Assembly (NCBI GenBank): GCA_036383255.1 | Contig: DASVOS010000005.1 | Coordinates: forward strand, 27,671-91,670 | Source: Gammaproteobacteria bacterium | Lineage (GTDB): Bacteria; Pseudomonadota; Gammaproteobacteria; Natronospirales; REEB76 | DNA: 64,000 nt | Reading direction: 5' to 3' | In this document: positions 1 through 9,011 of the stretch, piece after piece | Layout: each line of letters opens with the position of its first letter | Position numbering within the stretch: the stretch's first letter is position 1 | Made by a program: the position numbers and the translations under genes | Notes under the pieces: model-generated | The model's input: the letters and a program-made list of their open reading frames with translations, nothing else | Told to the model about the DNA's origin: nothing | The model's database searches: none

Positions 1-685
1 CGTAGATGATCTGGTGCACGAGCTTGGACAGGTTGTCCCCGTAGTAGGGGCGCTTGCCCGAGAGCAGCTCGTACATGACCACGCCGAGTGAGTAGAGGTC
101 GGTCTGCACCGAGGCCGGCGCGTGGCGCATCTGTTCCGGGGCCATGTAGCTCGGGGAGCCGACGAGGCCCTTGACCTGGGCCTCCTCGTTGCCGGCCATC
201 TGGGCCACGCCGAAGTCCACGATGCGTACGTCGCCCTCGACCGTGAACATGATGTTGCCGGGCTTGATGTCGCGGTGGATGAGGCCGTTGCGGTGGGCAT
301 AGTCCAGCGCCTTGGCGCACTTGAACACCACTTCCACCACCTTGCGCACCGGCAGCAGGTTCTCGATGCGGCAGAAGGTGGTGAGCGGCTTGGCGCCGCG
401 CACATACTCCATGACCACGAAGCAGTGGCCGGCGTCCTCGCCCGCGTCGTAGATGGGCAGGATGTTGGGGTGCTGCATCTTGCCGACGAGGTAAGCCTCG
501 TTGAAGAACAGCTTGCGCCGGGTGCGGGCATCCGCCTCCGGCACGTTCTCGTCCAGGCTGTAGAGCTTGAGGGCCACGTCCTTGCCCAGGAACGAGTCGT
601 GGCACAGGTACACCGTGCCGGTGGTGCCCCGGCCGAGTTCCTGCGTGACCACGAATTTCCCGAGCTTGGCGGGTATCGCCCCCAT
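1..685 (-). CDS. Serine/threonine protein kinase, N-terminal part (gene runs off the window start)
   Basis: The visible 228 residues are a Hanks-type kinase domain. They show the glycine loop LGRGTTG (residues 17-23), the VALK lysine (K40), the HRDIKPGN catalytic loop (D139), DFG (157-159) and APE (182-184). The ATG at 685 gives a start like that of the second kinase in this window at 62092 (both begin M-x-x-x-P-x-x-L-G-K), which supports it. The kinase should phosphorylate Ser/Thr of unknown targets. The 3' end is outside the window, so I cannot say whether it also carries the C-terminal cyclic-nucleotide-binding-like domain of its paralogue. It lies 65 bp downstream of pgpA on the same strand and may be read through from that operon. 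Confidence 0.93.
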   Translation of the reverse strand, partial: MGAIPAKLGKFVVTQELGRGTTGTVYLCHDSFLGKDVALKLYSLDENVPEADARTRRKLFFNEAYLVGKMQHPNILPIYDAGEDAGHCFVVMEYVRGAKPLTTFCRIENLLPVRKVVEVVFKCAKALDYAHRNGLIHRDIKPGNIMFTVEGDVRIVDFGVAQMAGNEEAQVKGLVGSPSYMAPEQMRHAPASVQTDLYSLGVVMYELLSGKRPYYGDNLSKLVHQIIY

Positions 686-750
686 CCCTAGTTCCCTTTT
701 GTCAGTTCCACCAGTGTTGCAGACCGGCGCCCGCCGCGTCCAGCGGGGAC

Positions 751-1233
751 TCAGCCGTTCAGCAGGCGGGCTGATACGTTCAGCAACACGCAGGCGATGA
801 GCGCCGCCGCCACATCATCCAGCATGATTCCCACCCCACCCTTGATGCGCCGGTCCAGCCATCGGATGGGCCATGGCTTCCAGATGTCGAATAGCCGGAA
901 CAGCAGGAAACCGCCCAGCATCCACGCCCAGCCGAAAGGCAGGCCCAGCATGGCGATGAGATAGCCCACGATCTCGTCCCACACCACGCCCTTGGGATCG
1001 TCCAGGCCGGTGTTGGCGGCGGTATATCCGCAGATGAACACGCCCGCCACGAGCATGGCCGCCAGCGCCGCCAGATACACGGTGTCCCCTGCCTGTGCGA
1101 GCAGCACATATATAGGTATCGCCACCAAGGTGCCGGCGGTGCCAGGCGCCTTGGGGGCGAGGCCCGCACCGAAGCCGTAGGCCAGGAGGTGCACCGGATG
1201 CGTGAATACCTGGCGTGCGCTTAAGTTCCCCAT
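751..1233 (-). CDS. pgpA: Phosphatidylglycerophosphatase A
   Basis: 160 residues, the usual PgpA length. It dephosphorylates phosphatidylglycerol phosphate to phosphatidylglycerol in the inner membrane. Family features are the GFGAGLAPKAPGTAG N-terminal signature, an internal VVWDEIVGY motif, the FRLFDIWKPWPI stretch and the C-terminal GGVGIMLDDVAAA motif, with hydrophobic membrane segments between. The reading frame is open further upstream into thiL. I chose the ATG at 1233 because AGAAGG lies 6 nt before it; this site overlaps the thiL stop. It is the last biosynthetic gene of the ribDE-BA-H-nusB-thiL-pgpA run. Confidence 0.92.
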   Translation of the reverse strand: MGNLSARQVFTHPVHLLAYGFGAGLAPKAPGTAGTLVAIPIYVLLAQAGDTVYLAALAAMLVAGVFICGYTAANTGLDDPKGVVWDEIVGYLIAMLGLPFGWAWMLGGFLLFRLFDIWKPWPIRWLDRRIKGGVGIMLDDVAAALIACVLLNVSARLLNG

Positions 1234-1243
1234 GGTCATCCTT

Positions 1244-2194
1244 CTAGAAGTGCCGGTAGCCCGCGTGTGGATATTCATGCAGCCGCCCCGCCGCGTCCAC
1301 GCAGTGGATGCCGGGCTGCGCCTCGATGCTGCCGATGCAGGCCACGGGACAGCCGGTCTCTTTCATGCGTTGCTCCACCGCCGATGCCTGGGCCGCGCGC
1401 ACTGTGAAGCAGAGTTCATAGTCATCGCCGCCCGTGAGCGCGAGGCGGCAGGCCTCGTCCTGGCCATGGAGTTGCAGTAGTTCCGGTGAGAGGGGCAGCT
1501 TGTCCAACGCCAGCTTCGCGCCGTGATGGCGCGCTTCCATGAGATGCGCAAGGTCCGCCAAGAGGCCGTCCGAGACATCGATCGCGGCGCTGGCGAGACC
1601 CCGAAGCGCCTCGCCCGCCGCGAGGCGCGGCTCCGGATATGCGAAGCGCCGCACGCAAGCGTGCTGCATGTCCGCCTTGCCCGCCTGCAATAACTTCAGG
1701 CCTGCCGCCGCGTCACCGGGATGGCCGGTGACGTAGACGAGGTCGCCGGGCTGCGCGCCGGCACGGGTGAGCGCCCGGCCCTTAGGCACAAAGCCCTGGA
1801 CCGTGAGGGTGATGTTGAGCGGCCCGCGCGCCACGTTGCCGCCCACCAGCGCCACGCCGTGGCGCTTCGCGAGGGCGAAGAAGCCGCGGCTGAAGGCCGT
1901 GAGCCAGGCTTCGTCCGCCCCGGGCAGCGTGAGTGCCATGAGCACCCACGCGGGCTTGGCGCCCATGGCCGCGAGGTCGCTCAGGTTCGAAGCGAGGGCA
2001 CGGTGGCCGATGGCCTCGGGATCGAGGTCTGGCGGGAAGTGCACGCCCGGCACCAGGGAATCGGTGCTGACGGCGAGTTCCTGGTCCGGCGGCACCCTGA
2101 GCAGCGCCGCGTCGTCGCCGATGCCCAGCACCACGTCGTCCCGCCTCACCGCCGGTGCGGCGAAGTGGCGGCGGATGAGCTCGAACTCGTCCAT
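1244..2194 (-). CDS. thiL: Thiamine-monophosphate kinase
   Basis: 316 residues. It phosphorylates thiamine monophosphate to thiamine diphosphate in the cytoplasm. The N-terminus has the GIGDDAAL motif and STDSLVPGVHFP. The middle has ALASNLSDLAAMGA and VGGNVARGPLNITLTVQGFVP. The second half has the IDVSDGLLADLAH metal/ATP motif and LTGGDDYELCFTV, as expected for the ThiL/PurM fold. It sits 10 bp after nusB and directly before pgpA, the common gammaproteobacterial order nusB-thiL-pgpA. Confidence 0.96.
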   Translation of the reverse strand: MDEFELIRRHFAAPAVRRDDVVLGIGDDAALLRVPPDQELAVSTDSLVPGVHFPPDLDPEAIGHRALASNLSDLAAMGAKPAWVLMALTLPGADEAWLTAFSRGFFALAKRHGVALVGGNVARGPLNITLTVQGFVPKGRALTRAGAQPGDLVYVTGHPGDAAAGLKLLQAGKADMQHACVRRFAYPEPRLAAGEALRGLASAAIDVSDGLLADLAHLMEARHHGAKLALDKLPLSPELLQLHGQDEACRLALTGGDDYELCFTVRAAQASAVEQRMKETGCPVACIGSIEAQPGIHCVDAAGRLHEYPHAGYRHF

Positions 2195-2204
2195 ACGGAG
2201 CGGG

Positions 2205-2648
2205 TCAGCGCGCGGCGCGTTCCGCCTGGCGCAGCCCGGCGGAGGTCTTGTCCAGCACGGCGTTGATGTACTTGTGGCTATCCTCGGCGCCGAAGCCCTT
2301 GGCGAGCTCCATGGCTTCGTTCAACACCACCCGATAGGGCACATCGATGCGGGACTTGAGCTCATAGGTGCCGATGAGCAGGATGCCGCGCTCGATGGGA
2401 TCGATCTGCTCCACCGGCCTGTCCAGGTGCGGCTGGAACAGGGCCTGCAGCCCGGCGCTGTCGCCGATGACGCCCTTCACCAGCTCCTGGAAGTACTCGC
2501 CATCCACATCCTTGGTGTTCTGGCTCGCCTCGAGTTCGGCGATCAGCTCGCGGGCATCGGTGCCGTTGAGCTGCCATTGGTAGAGACCCTGCAGCGCGAG
2601 GCGCCTGGCCTTGCCCCGGGCGCGCGCGCCCTGCGAGTTGCCGGCCAT
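2205..2648 (-). CDS. nusB: Transcription antitermination factor NusB
   Basis: 147 residues. NusB binds boxA RNA with NusE/S10 and supports antitermination, notably of rRNA operons. The N-terminal ARGKARRLALQGLYQWQ and C-terminal PYRVVLNEAMELAKGFG and SHKYINAVLDK motifs are typical. The start is an ATG 3 bp after the ribH stop, so translation is probably coupled to ribH. Confidence 0.96.
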   Translation of the reverse strand: MAGNSQGARARGKARRLALQGLYQWQLNGTDARELIAELEASQNTKDVDGEYFQELVKGVIGDSAGLQALFQPHLDRPVEQIDPIERGILLIGTYELKSRIDVPYRVVLNEAMELAKGFGAEDSHKYINAVLDKTSAGLRQAERAAR

Positions 2649-2651
2649 GCT

Positions 2652-3128
2652 TCAGCCCTCCAGCTTGCGCAGGAGGTCGGCCATCTCGATGGCCGCGAGC
2701 GCCGCATCGGCGCCCTTGTTGCCGTGCTTGCCGCCGGCCCGCTCGGTGGCCTGCTCCAGGTCATCGCAGGTGAGCACGCCGAACACCACCGGCAAGCCGC
2801 TGTCACGGGCCGCCTCCGACACGCCGCGGGCGCACTCGCCTGCCACGTAGTCGAAATGGGGGGTACCGCCGCGGATGACGGCGCCGAGGCAGATGACGGC
2901 CTCGTAGCTATTGCTCAGGGCGAGCTTGCGGGCGGCGAGCGGGATCTCGAAGGCGCCGGGCACGCGCACCACGTCCAGGTCCTGGGCGCTGATGCCGGCC
3001 TCGGTGAGGGTCTGCAGGGCCCCCGCCACGAGCTTGTCCACCACGAAGTGGTTGAAGCGCGCCGCGACGATGGCGATGCGCAGGCCTTTGGCGGAGCGTC
3101 CGCCTTCTATTGTTCTGTGCCCGGCCAT
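2652..3128 (-). CDS. ribH: 6,7-dimethyl-8-ribityllumazine synthase
   Basis: 158 residues. It condenses 5-amino-6-ribitylaminouracil with 3,4-dihydroxybutanone 4-phosphate to the direct riboflavin precursor. Visible motifs are IVAARFNHFVVDKLVAGAL near the N-terminus, VRVPGAFEIPLAARKLA, CLGAVIRGGTPHFDYVAGE and PVVFGVLTCDDLEQA. It is separated from ribBA by a 131-bp palindromic element (3202-3332) but followed without a gap by nusB, so it may head its own transcript or be read through from ribBA. Confidence 0.96.
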   Translation of the reverse strand: MAGHRTIEGGRSAKGLRIAIVAARFNHFVVDKLVAGALQTLTEAGISAQDLDVVRVPGAFEIPLAARKLALSNSYEAVICLGAVIRGGTPHFDYVAGECARGVSEAARDSGLPVVFGVLTCDDLEQATERAGGKHGNKGADAALAAIEMADLLRKLEG

Positions 3129-3201
3129 AGGAAAGAGCTTTGAAAAGTCAGGAAGCTATTTTAACTTAGAAATCATCTTCACGGACTTAAGAAACAAAGT
3201 G

Positions 3202-3332
3202 CCCTAAAAATTGGAGATTTTAGCCGCTGGCGAAGCAAAAATCCCCGAGCCACCGGAGCGTACTCCGAGTGTACGTGAGGATTGTGAGGGGATTTTTAAC
3301 GAAGCCAGGGGGCAAAAGATCAATGTTTAGGG
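3202..3332. repeat. Long imperfect palindrome, copy 1 of an intergenic repeat family
   Basis: The outer arms CCCTAAA (3202-3208) and TTTAGGG (3326-3332) pair, and pairing continues inward with small bulges to a central hairpin built on GTAC...GTAC. An aaaaatcccc/ggggattttt arm pair lies in between. The core GGAGCGTACTC...GTACGTGAGGA and the later AACGAAGCCA recur in the element at 33271-33405. The right edge abuts the ribBA stop codon, so on the minus strand the element begins directly after that stop. Confidence 0.8.
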
Positions 3333-4433
3333 TCAGTCCGGAGTGACGTACTCCACGACTTCCAGGCCAAAGCCCGAGAGACCGTGCATCTTCTTGGGCT
3401 GGCTGAGCACGCGCATGCGTGTCACCCCCAAGTCCAGCAGAATCTGGGCACCGACGCCGTAGGTGCGAAGGTCCGCCGCCCCCGGCTTCTCCTCGGCTGC
3501 GGCGCCGCCGGCCTGCAGCCGCTGCATGAGTTCGCCCGGCTCCTCCGGCTGGCGCAGCACCACCAGCACCCCGCCCTCCTTCGCGATCTTCTGGAGCGCC
3601 TTGCGCAACGGCAGCCCCAGGCTGTCCCAGTTCACGCCCAGCATGTCTCCCAGGGTGTCCTGCAGGTGCACGCGCACCAGGGTGGGCCCGCCGGCCTCGA
3701 TCTTCCCGGCGGTGAGCGCGAGGTGCATGGCCTTGCTGACCCGGTCCTCGTAGGCCACCAGATTGAACTCGCCGAACTCGGTGGGCACGCTGCGCTCCGC
3801 CACCCGCTGCACCGTCTTCTCCTTCTCGATGCGGTAGCGGATGAGGTCGGCGATGGTGCCGATCTTGAGGCCGTGCTGTTGGGCGAACTTCTCGAGGTCC
3901 GGACGGCGCGCCATGCTGCCGTCCTCGTTCAGGATCTCGACGATCACTGCCGCCGGTTCGAGACCCGCGAGGCGCGCCAGGTCGCAGCCCGCCTCGGTGT
4001 GGCCGGCGCGGGTGAGCACGCCGCCCGGCTGGGCCATGAGCGGAAAGATGTGGCCGGGCTGCTTCAGGTCCTGAGGCCCCGCGTCCGGCTTCACTGCGGT
4101 GCGAACGGTGTGGGCGCGGTCGTGGGCCGAGATGCCGGTGGTGACGCCCTGAGCCGCCTCGATGGAGAGGGTGAAATTGGTGGTCTGCTGGCTGTCGGTG
4201 TCGCTCACCATGAGCGGCAGCCGGAGCTGCCGGCAGCGCTCACGGGTCAAGGTGAGGCAGATGAGGCCGCGCCCGTAGCGCGCCATGAAGTTGATGTCCT
4301 CTGCACGGCACATCTGCGCTGCCATGATGAGGTCGCCCTCGTTCTCCCGGTCCTCGTCGTCCATGATGACGACCATGCGCCCGGCGGCGAGCTCGGCGAG
4401 GATGTCCTCCACGCGATCCAGCTTGCCGCTCAC
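3333..4433 (-). CDS. ribBA: RibB with degenerate GTP cyclohydrolase II-like domain (RibBX-type)
   Basis: 366 residues. Residues 1 to about 205 are a 3,4-dihydroxy-2-butanone 4-phosphate synthase. They contain VVIMDDEDRENEGDL, ARYGRGLICLTL, GISAHDRAHTVR, PGHIFPL and RAGHTEAGCDLARLAG. The C-terminal domain aligns with GTP cyclohydrolase II in overall layout (…YGVGAQILLDLGV…). It lacks the zinc-binding Cys cluster and the RQEGRGIGL-type catalytic segment, which is replaced by LQDTLGDMLG and LRQPEEPGEL. It is therefore probably not a GTP cyclohydrolase, and a separate ribA would be needed elsewhere. The GTG start overlaps the ribE stop by 4 bp (GTGA). Confidence 0.93.
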   Translation of the reverse strand: MSGKLDRVEDILAELAAGRMVVIMDDEDRENEGDLIMAAQMCRAEDINFMARYGRGLICLTLTRERCRQLRLPLMVSDTDSQQTTNFTLSIEAAQGVTTGISAHDRAHTVRTAVKPDAGPQDLKQPGHIFPLMAQPGGVLTRAGHTEAGCDLARLAGLEPAAVIVEILNEDGSMARRPDLEKFAQQHGLKIGTIADLIRYRIEKEKTVQRVAERSVPTEFGEFNLVAYEDRVSKAMHLALTAGKIEAGGPTLVRVHLQDTLGDMLGVNWDSLGLPLRKALQKIAKEGGVLVVLRQPEEPGELMQRLQAGGAAAEEKPGAADLRTYGVGAQILLDLGVTRMRVLSQPKKMHGLSGFGLEVVEYVTPD

Positions 4434-5023
4434 GGCGCACGCCCCGCCAGCATGCGCTCCACGTAGCGCGCCACCACGTCCACCTCCAGGTTCACGCGGC
4501 TGCCGGGCTGGTAGCTGCCGAAGACGGTGTGGGCCATGGTATGGGGGATGATGTTCACGTCGAAGGTGTCACCCTGCACTGCGTTCACGGTGAGGCTGAC
4601 GCCGTCCACCGCCACGGAGCCCTTGTGGGCGATGTACCTGGCGAGTCCCGCCGGCACCTGGATGTCGAAGCGCACCGAGCGCGCCTCCTCGCGGCGGGAC
4701 TTCACGGTCCCCAAGCCATCCACGTGGCCGCTGACGAGGTGCCCGCCCAGGGGTGTGCTCAAGGTCAGGGACTTCTCCAAGTTCACGGGGGAACCGGGCT
4801 CGAGGCCGCCCAGCGTGGTGAGAGAGAGGGTCTCCCGGGACACGTCCGCATCGAAGCCCTGCTCGCGCCTGGCGATGACCGTGAGGCAGCAGCCGCTGAC
4901 GCAGATGCTGTCCCCCACCTTCACGTCCTGCATGGAGAGGCCGCCGATGGACAGTCGCAGGTCACCGCCCGTGGGCGTGAGCGCCTCCACTTTGCCGACT
5001 GCCTGGATGATGCCGGTGAACAC
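4430..5023 (-). CDS. ribE: Riboflavin synthase, alpha subunit
   Basis: 197 residues with the two-barrel repeat of riboflavin synthase. It starts V-FTGIIQAVGKV, has the first-barrel VGDSICVSGCCLTV motif and the second-barrel KGSVAVDGVSLTVN motif. It dismutates two lumazine molecules to riboflavin. The start is a GTG sharing one base with the ribD stop (TAGTG at 5025-5021); the FTGII signature fixes this start. It overlaps ribBA by 4 bp, so ribD-ribE-ribBA look translationally coupled. Confidence 0.95.
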   Translation of the reverse strand: MFTGIIQAVGKVEALTPTGGDLRLSIGGLSMQDVKVGDSICVSGCCLTVIARREQGFDADVSRETLSLTTLGGLEPGSPVNLEKSLTLSTPLGGHLVSGHVDGLGTVKSRREEARSVRFDIQVPAGLARYIAHKGSVAVDGVSLTVNAVQGDTFDVNIIPHTMAHTVFGSYQPGSRVNLEVDVVARYVERMLAGRAP

Positions 5024-6129
5024 TACTGCTTCTGCTTGGGCCGCAGGATCAGCCGCATGTCCGGGCCGGTCATGCGCGCGTCCACGATCTCGAGCTCGCG
5101 ACGCTCCTGCATGGAACTGATGCCCGGCAGGCTGAACATGCCGCGGGCCTTGTCGCCGAGCAGGCTCGGGCACACGTAGAGGATGAGCTCGTCCAGGAGG
5201 CCCGCCTCCAGCAGCGCGCCGTTCATGCCGGCACCCGCCTCCATCAGCACCTCGTTGCACTCGAGCTCCGCGAGGGTCTCGAGGATGGCCTTGAGGTCCA
5301 TGAAGCCGCGCCGCTCCGGGAACACCTGGATGTTGGCGCCGATGGCGTTGAGGGCCTCATGCTCCTCCGGGTCGTCCACGCCGGTGGCGATGTAGACCAG
5401 GTCGGGGTTGAGCTTGAACACCTTGGCGTCCACCGGCGTGCTCAGGTTCGTGTCCACGACCACCTTCTTGGGCTGGCGCCACTCGCCCGGCAGGCGCACG
5501 GTGAAGGTGGGGTCGTCCGCCAGCAGCGTGCCGATGCCCGTGAGCACCGCAGAGCTGCGCGCGCGCCAGCGGTGCACGTCCTCGCGGGAGGCATCGCTGC
5601 TGATCCACTTGCTCTCGCCGTTGGTGAGCGCGGTGCGCCCGTCCAGGCTCGCGGCTAGCTTGCTGCGCACCCAGGGGCGGCCGCGGGTCATGCGGCTGAT
5701 GAAGCCGGGGTTGAGCGCCTTAGCCTGCGCGGCCATGAGGCCCTCGTCCACCCGCACGCGCGCGGCGGTGAGGCGCTCGAAGCCCTTGCCGGACACCTCG
5801 GGATTGGGATCGCCCATGGCCGCCACCACGCGGGTGATGCCTGCGGCGGCCACGGCGTCCGCGCAGGGCGGTGTCTTGCCCTGGTGGGAGCAGGGTTCCA
5901 GCGTCACATATAAGGTGGCGCCCTTGGCCTCGCCGCCGGCATCCTGGATGGCCAGTATCTCGGCGTGGGCTTCGCCCGCGGTCTTGTGGAAGCCGCGGCC
6001 CACCACCTTGCCGTCCTTCACCACTACGGCGCCGACGCGCGGGTTGGGATCGGTGGTGTAGAGGCCGCGCTCGGCGAGCTGCAGGGCTTCGGCCATGAAG
6101 CGGGAGTCATCGGTCGTGAAATCGGTCAT
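5023..6129 (-). CDS. ribD: Bifunctional diaminohydroxyphosphoribosylaminopyrimidine deaminase / 5-amino-6-(5-phosphoribosylamino)uracil reductase
   Basis: 368 residues. The N-terminal deaminase domain has the zinc site AGEAHAEILA and LEPCSHQGKTPPCADA, with TDPNPRVGAVVV before it. The C-terminal reductase domain has SLDGRTAL, SKWISSDASREDVH and MEAGAGMNGALLEAGL. It carries out two successive steps of riboflavin synthesis. The ATG start lies 4 bp after nrdR, in the nrdR-ribD-ribE order usual for gammaproteobacteria. Confidence 0.96.
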   Translation of the reverse strand: MTDFTTDDSRFMAEALQLAERGLYTTDPNPRVGAVVVKDGKVVGRGFHKTAGEAHAEILAIQDAGGEAKGATLYVTLEPCSHQGKTPPCADAVAAAGITRVVAAMGDPNPEVSGKGFERLTAARVRVDEGLMAAQAKALNPGFISRMTRGRPWVRSKLAASLDGRTALTNGESKWISSDASREDVHRWRARSSAVLTGIGTLLADDPTFTVRLPGEWRQPKKVVVDTNLSTPVDAKVFKLNPDLVYIATGVDDPEEHEALNAIGANIQVFPERRGFMDLKAILETLAELECNEVLMEAGAGMNGALLEAGLLDELILYVCPSLLGDKARGMFSLPGISSMQERRELEIVDARMTGPDMRLILRPKQKQ

Positions 6130-6133
6130 GGGT

Positions 6134-6649
6134 TCACTTCTTCTTTTCGTCTTCCGGCAATAACGGCATCTGCTCGCGTTCCAGCGCGGCGCGGGCCGAC
6201 TCGCCCTGCAGCCGCTCGATCTCCTCGCGGAACTCGTTCACGTCCTGGAAGCTGCGGTATACCGAGGCGAAGCGCACATAGGCCACCTCGTCCAGCACCC
6301 TCAGCTCCTCCATCACCCAGTCGCCGAGCTGGCGCGACTTGATCTCACGCTCACCGGCCACCTGCAGGCGGTGGATGATGCGGGACAGCGCCGCCTCCAT
6401 GGCCTCGGTGCTGACCGGGCGCTTCTCCAGCGCGCGGGTCATGCCGGAGCGCAGCTTCTGCTCGTCGTAGGGCTCGCGGTTGCCGTCGTTCTTGACGATG
6501 CGCGGCATCACGAGCTCGGCGCTCTCGAAAGTGGTGAAACGCTCGCCGCACTTCTCGCACTCGCGGCGGCGGCGCACCTGCTGCCCCTCGCCCGCGAGGC
6601 GCGAGTCGATCACTTTCGTGTCTTCGTGGTTGCAGAACGGGCAGTGCAC
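6134..6649 (-). CDS. nrdR: Transcriptional repressor NrdR
   Basis: 171 residues. A four-Cys zinc ribbon ([11 protein letters not shown] at the N-terminus, then [10 protein letters not shown]) is followed by the ATP-cone domain ([15 protein letters not shown]...). NrdR senses (d)ATP and represses ribonucleotide reductase genes through NrdR boxes. No box was looked for elsewhere, as no nrd gene is in the window. The start is a GTG directly before the HCPFC motif. It lies 10 bp after glyA. The C-terminal tail rich in Lys/Glu is ordinary for the family. Confidence 0.96.
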   Translation of the reverse strand: MHCPFCNHEDTKVIDSRLAGEGQQVRRRRECEKCGERFTTFESAELVMPRIVKNDGNREPYDEQKLRSGMTRALEKRPVSTEAMEAALSRIIHRLQVAGEREIKSRQLGDWVMEELRVLDEVAYVRFASVYRSFQDVNEFREEIERLQGESARAALEREQMPLLPEDEKKK

Positions 6650-6659
6650 GGCGCGTCCG

Positions 6660-7928
6660 TCAGAACTTCACGCTACCGCCGTACACCGGGAACTTCTTGC
6701 ACATGGCCAGCACCTTCTGCCGGGTATCGGCGATGACCTTCTCGTCGCCCATGTGGTCCAGGATGTCTGCGATCCAGCCGGACAGCTCGCGGAACTCGGC
6801 CTCCTTGAAGCCGCGGGTGGTGGACGCGGGCGAACCCAGACGCAGGCCCGAGGTGACCATGGGCGGGCGCGGGTCATTCGGCACCGCGTTCTTGTTCACG
6901 GTGATGTTGGCCGCATGCAGGGCCGCATCCGCGTCCTTGCCGGTGATGTCCTTGCGCACCAGGTCCAGCAGGAACAGGTGGTTGTCGGTGCCGCCAGAGA
7001 CCACGTCGTAGCCGCGCTTGATCAGCGCGTCGGCCATGGCGCGGGAGTTGTCCAGCACCTGCTTCTGGTAGGCCTTGAACTCCGGCTGCAGGGCCTCGAG
7101 GAAGGCCACCGCCTTGGCGGCGATCACGTGCATGAGCGGGCCGCCCTGGGAGCCGGGGAACACCATGGAGTTGAGCTTCTTCTCGATCTCCTCGTTGGCG
7201 CGGGCCAGGATCAGGCCGCCGCGCGGGCCGCGCAACGTCTTGTGGGTGGTAGTGGTGGTCACGTCCGCATGGGGCACCGGGTCGGGGTAGTAGCCGGCGG
7301 CCACCAGGCCCGCGACGTGCGCCATGTCCACGAACAGGTATGCTCCGACGGAGTCGGCGATGGTGCGGAACTTCTGCCAGTCGATGCGACGGCTGTAGGC
7401 GGAGAAGCCCGCCACGATCATCTTGGGCTTATGTTCATCGGCGAGCTTCTGCACCTGGGCGTAGTCGATCTCGCCGGTCTTAGTGTCGATGCCGTACTGC
7501 ACGGCGTTGAACACCTTGCCCGAGAGGTTGACCTTGGCGCCGTGGGTGAGGTGGCCGCCATGGGCCAGGCTCATGCCGAGGATGGTATCGCCGGGCTTGA
7601 GCAGCGCGAAGTACACCGCCGCGTTGGCCTGGGAACCGGAATGGGGCTGCACGTTGGCGTAGGCGGAGCCGAACAGCTTCTTGGCACGCTCGATGGCGAG
7701 GCGCTCGGCCACGTCCACGTACTCGCAGCCGCCGTAGTAGCGCTTGCCGGGATAGCCTTCCGCGTACTTGTTGGTCATCACCGAGCCCTGGGCCGCCAGC
7801 ACCCGGGGGCTGACATAATTCTCGGAGGCGATGAGCTCGATGTTCTCCTCCTGGCGGCGCAACTCGTCGCGCAGGGCATCATTGAGTTCGTCGTCGAACC
7901 CGGCGATCTGCATGTCGGGAGTGAACAT
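6660..7928 (-). CDS. glyA: Serine hydroxymethyltransferase
   Basis: 422 residues, normal length. This PLP enzyme interconverts serine and glycine with tetrahydrofolate, the main source of one-carbon units. Visible motifs are [11 protein letters not shown], the [20 protein letters not shown] stretch, [16 protein letters not shown] and the PLP lysine in [16 protein letters not shown]. It heads the glyA-nrdR-rib-nusB-thiL-pgpA group; the 58 bp before the histone-deacetylase-like gene hold no obvious strong promoter. Confidence 0.97.
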   Translation of the reverse strand: MFTPDMQIAGFDDELNDALRDELRRQEENIELIASENYVSPRVLAAQGSVMTNKYAEGYPGKRYYGGCEYVDVAERLAIERAKKLFGSAYANVQPHSGSQANAAVYFALLKPGDTILGMSLAHGGHLTHGAKVNLSGKVFNAVQYGIDTKTGEIDYAQVQKLADEHKPKMIVAGFSAYSRRIDWQKFRTIADSVGAYLFVDMAHVAGLVAAGYYPDPVPHADVTTTTTHKTLRGPRGGLILARANEEIEKKLNSMVFPGSQGGPLMHVIAAKAVAFLEALQPEFKAYQKQVLDNSRAMADALIKRGYDVVSGGTDNHLFLLDLVRKDITGKDADAALHAANITVNKNAVPNDPRPPMVTSGLRLGSPASTTRGFKEAEFRELSGWIADILDHMGDEKVIADTRQKVLAMCKKFPVYGGSVKF

Positions 7929-7986
7929 TCGGAAGGCTCCGCGGGATGGGTGATCAGCGGCGCCTATTTTACAGCAGCGCCAAAGG

Positions 7987-8943
7987 CTACGTGGCTAAAA
8001 AAGACTCAAGCACCCCATTCCAGCCCAGGGCGATGTTCGTGCGGTTATAGCCCCCTCCCCCCATGCCCACGATGCGGCCATGGCCCAGCTCCTCGGCGAT
8101 GGCGCAGAGCCGCGTGGCGGCGTGCGCATGGGCCGCGGGCGTGAAGCGCAGGTGGGTGATGGGATCACCGGCGATGCTGTCGGCACCGCACTGGAACAGG
8201 ATGAACTCCGGTTTGCCGGCCTTCAGGTACTCCTCCACCCACTCCCAGGCGCGGCGGAACTCCGCGTCCCCCGAACCCGGCGGGAGCGGCAGGTTGAGCT
8301 TGGTGCCCTTGGCCGGGCCCGCACCGGTCTCGCCCGCAGCACCGGTACCGGGATAGAGGAAGCGGCCGTCCTCATGCAGGTCGGCGAACAGGAGGTCCGG
8401 GTCGTCCTCGAAGGAGTAGAACACCCCATCGCCGTGGTGCGCGTCGATGTCGACATAAGAGATGCGGCGCAGGCCATGCCGGCGGCGCAGCGACTCGATG
8501 GCGACACCGATGTCATCCAGCACGCAGAAGCCGGCGGCATGGGCGCGCGCCGCGTGGTGCAGCCCAGCGATGGGCACGAAGGCACGGCGCCACTCCCCCG
8601 CCATCACACCGTCCACCGCATTTAACGTTGCGCCCACCACCTCGCAGGCCGCTTCATATATACCCTGCTGCGCGGGCGTGTCACCCTCGTCCAGCCAGCC
8701 ATCGCCCCGGTGGCTCGCCTCCTCGGCGAAGCCCAGGAAGTCACGGGAGTGAAACATCTCGAGCTGCTCGCGCGCGGCCGGCTGCACCGGGACGGCGTGC
8801 ACGCGCTTGTCCAGACCGCGGGCGCAGCTCTCGCGCCAGAAGGCGCTGAAGCGGTCATGGCCGAAGGGGTGGCCCTCGCCGAAGCCGTAGTGCGCCTGGC
8901 GGGGGTCCTGGCACACGCCCACCTTGAGCAGGGAATCCGGCAT
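7987..8943 (-). CDS. Histone deacetylase family (acetylpolyamine/acetoin-type) hydrolase
   Basis: 318 residues with the arginase/deacetylase fold. HPFGHDRF lies near the N-terminus, a GLHHA motif corresponds to the active-site His pair, the zinc ligands sit in [12 protein letters not shown] and in [10 protein letters not shown], and a glycine-rich GMGGGGYN loop follows. Bacterial members hydrolyse acetylated polyamines, lysine or acetoin-related substrates; the substrate here is unknown. The frame is open further upstream, but the ATG at 8943 has AGGAGG 10 nt before it. It is transcribed divergently from the RimB/RimK pair across a 68-bp gap. Confidence 0.9.
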   Translation of the reverse strand: MPDSLLKVGVCQDPRQAHYGFGEGHPFGHDRFSAFWRESCARGLDKRVHAVPVQPAAREQLEMFHSRDFLGFAEEASHRGDGWLDEGDTPAQQGIYEAACEVVGATLNAVDGVMAGEWRRAFVPIAGLHHAARAHAAGFCVLDDIGVAIESLRRRHGLRRISYVDIDAHHGDGVFYSFEDDPDLLFADLHEDGRFLYPGTGAAGETGAGPAKGTKLNLPLPPGSGDAEFRRAWEWVEEYLKAGKPEFILFQCGADSIAGDPITHLRFTPAAHAHAATRLCAIAEELGHGRIVGMGGGGYNRTNIALGWNGVLESFLAT

Positions 8944-9011
8944 TTGACACACACCTCCTCGCGAAGCCCGGTGTATTATGGACCCAAGCCCCATCCGGCC
9001 GCATTCCAACG

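Noticed and set aside
3129..3332. Possible FMN riboswitch between ribBA and ribH
   Set aside because: No FMN-aptamer helices or conserved bases were found; the stretch is mostly a palindrome shared with the purL region, unrelated to riboflavin.
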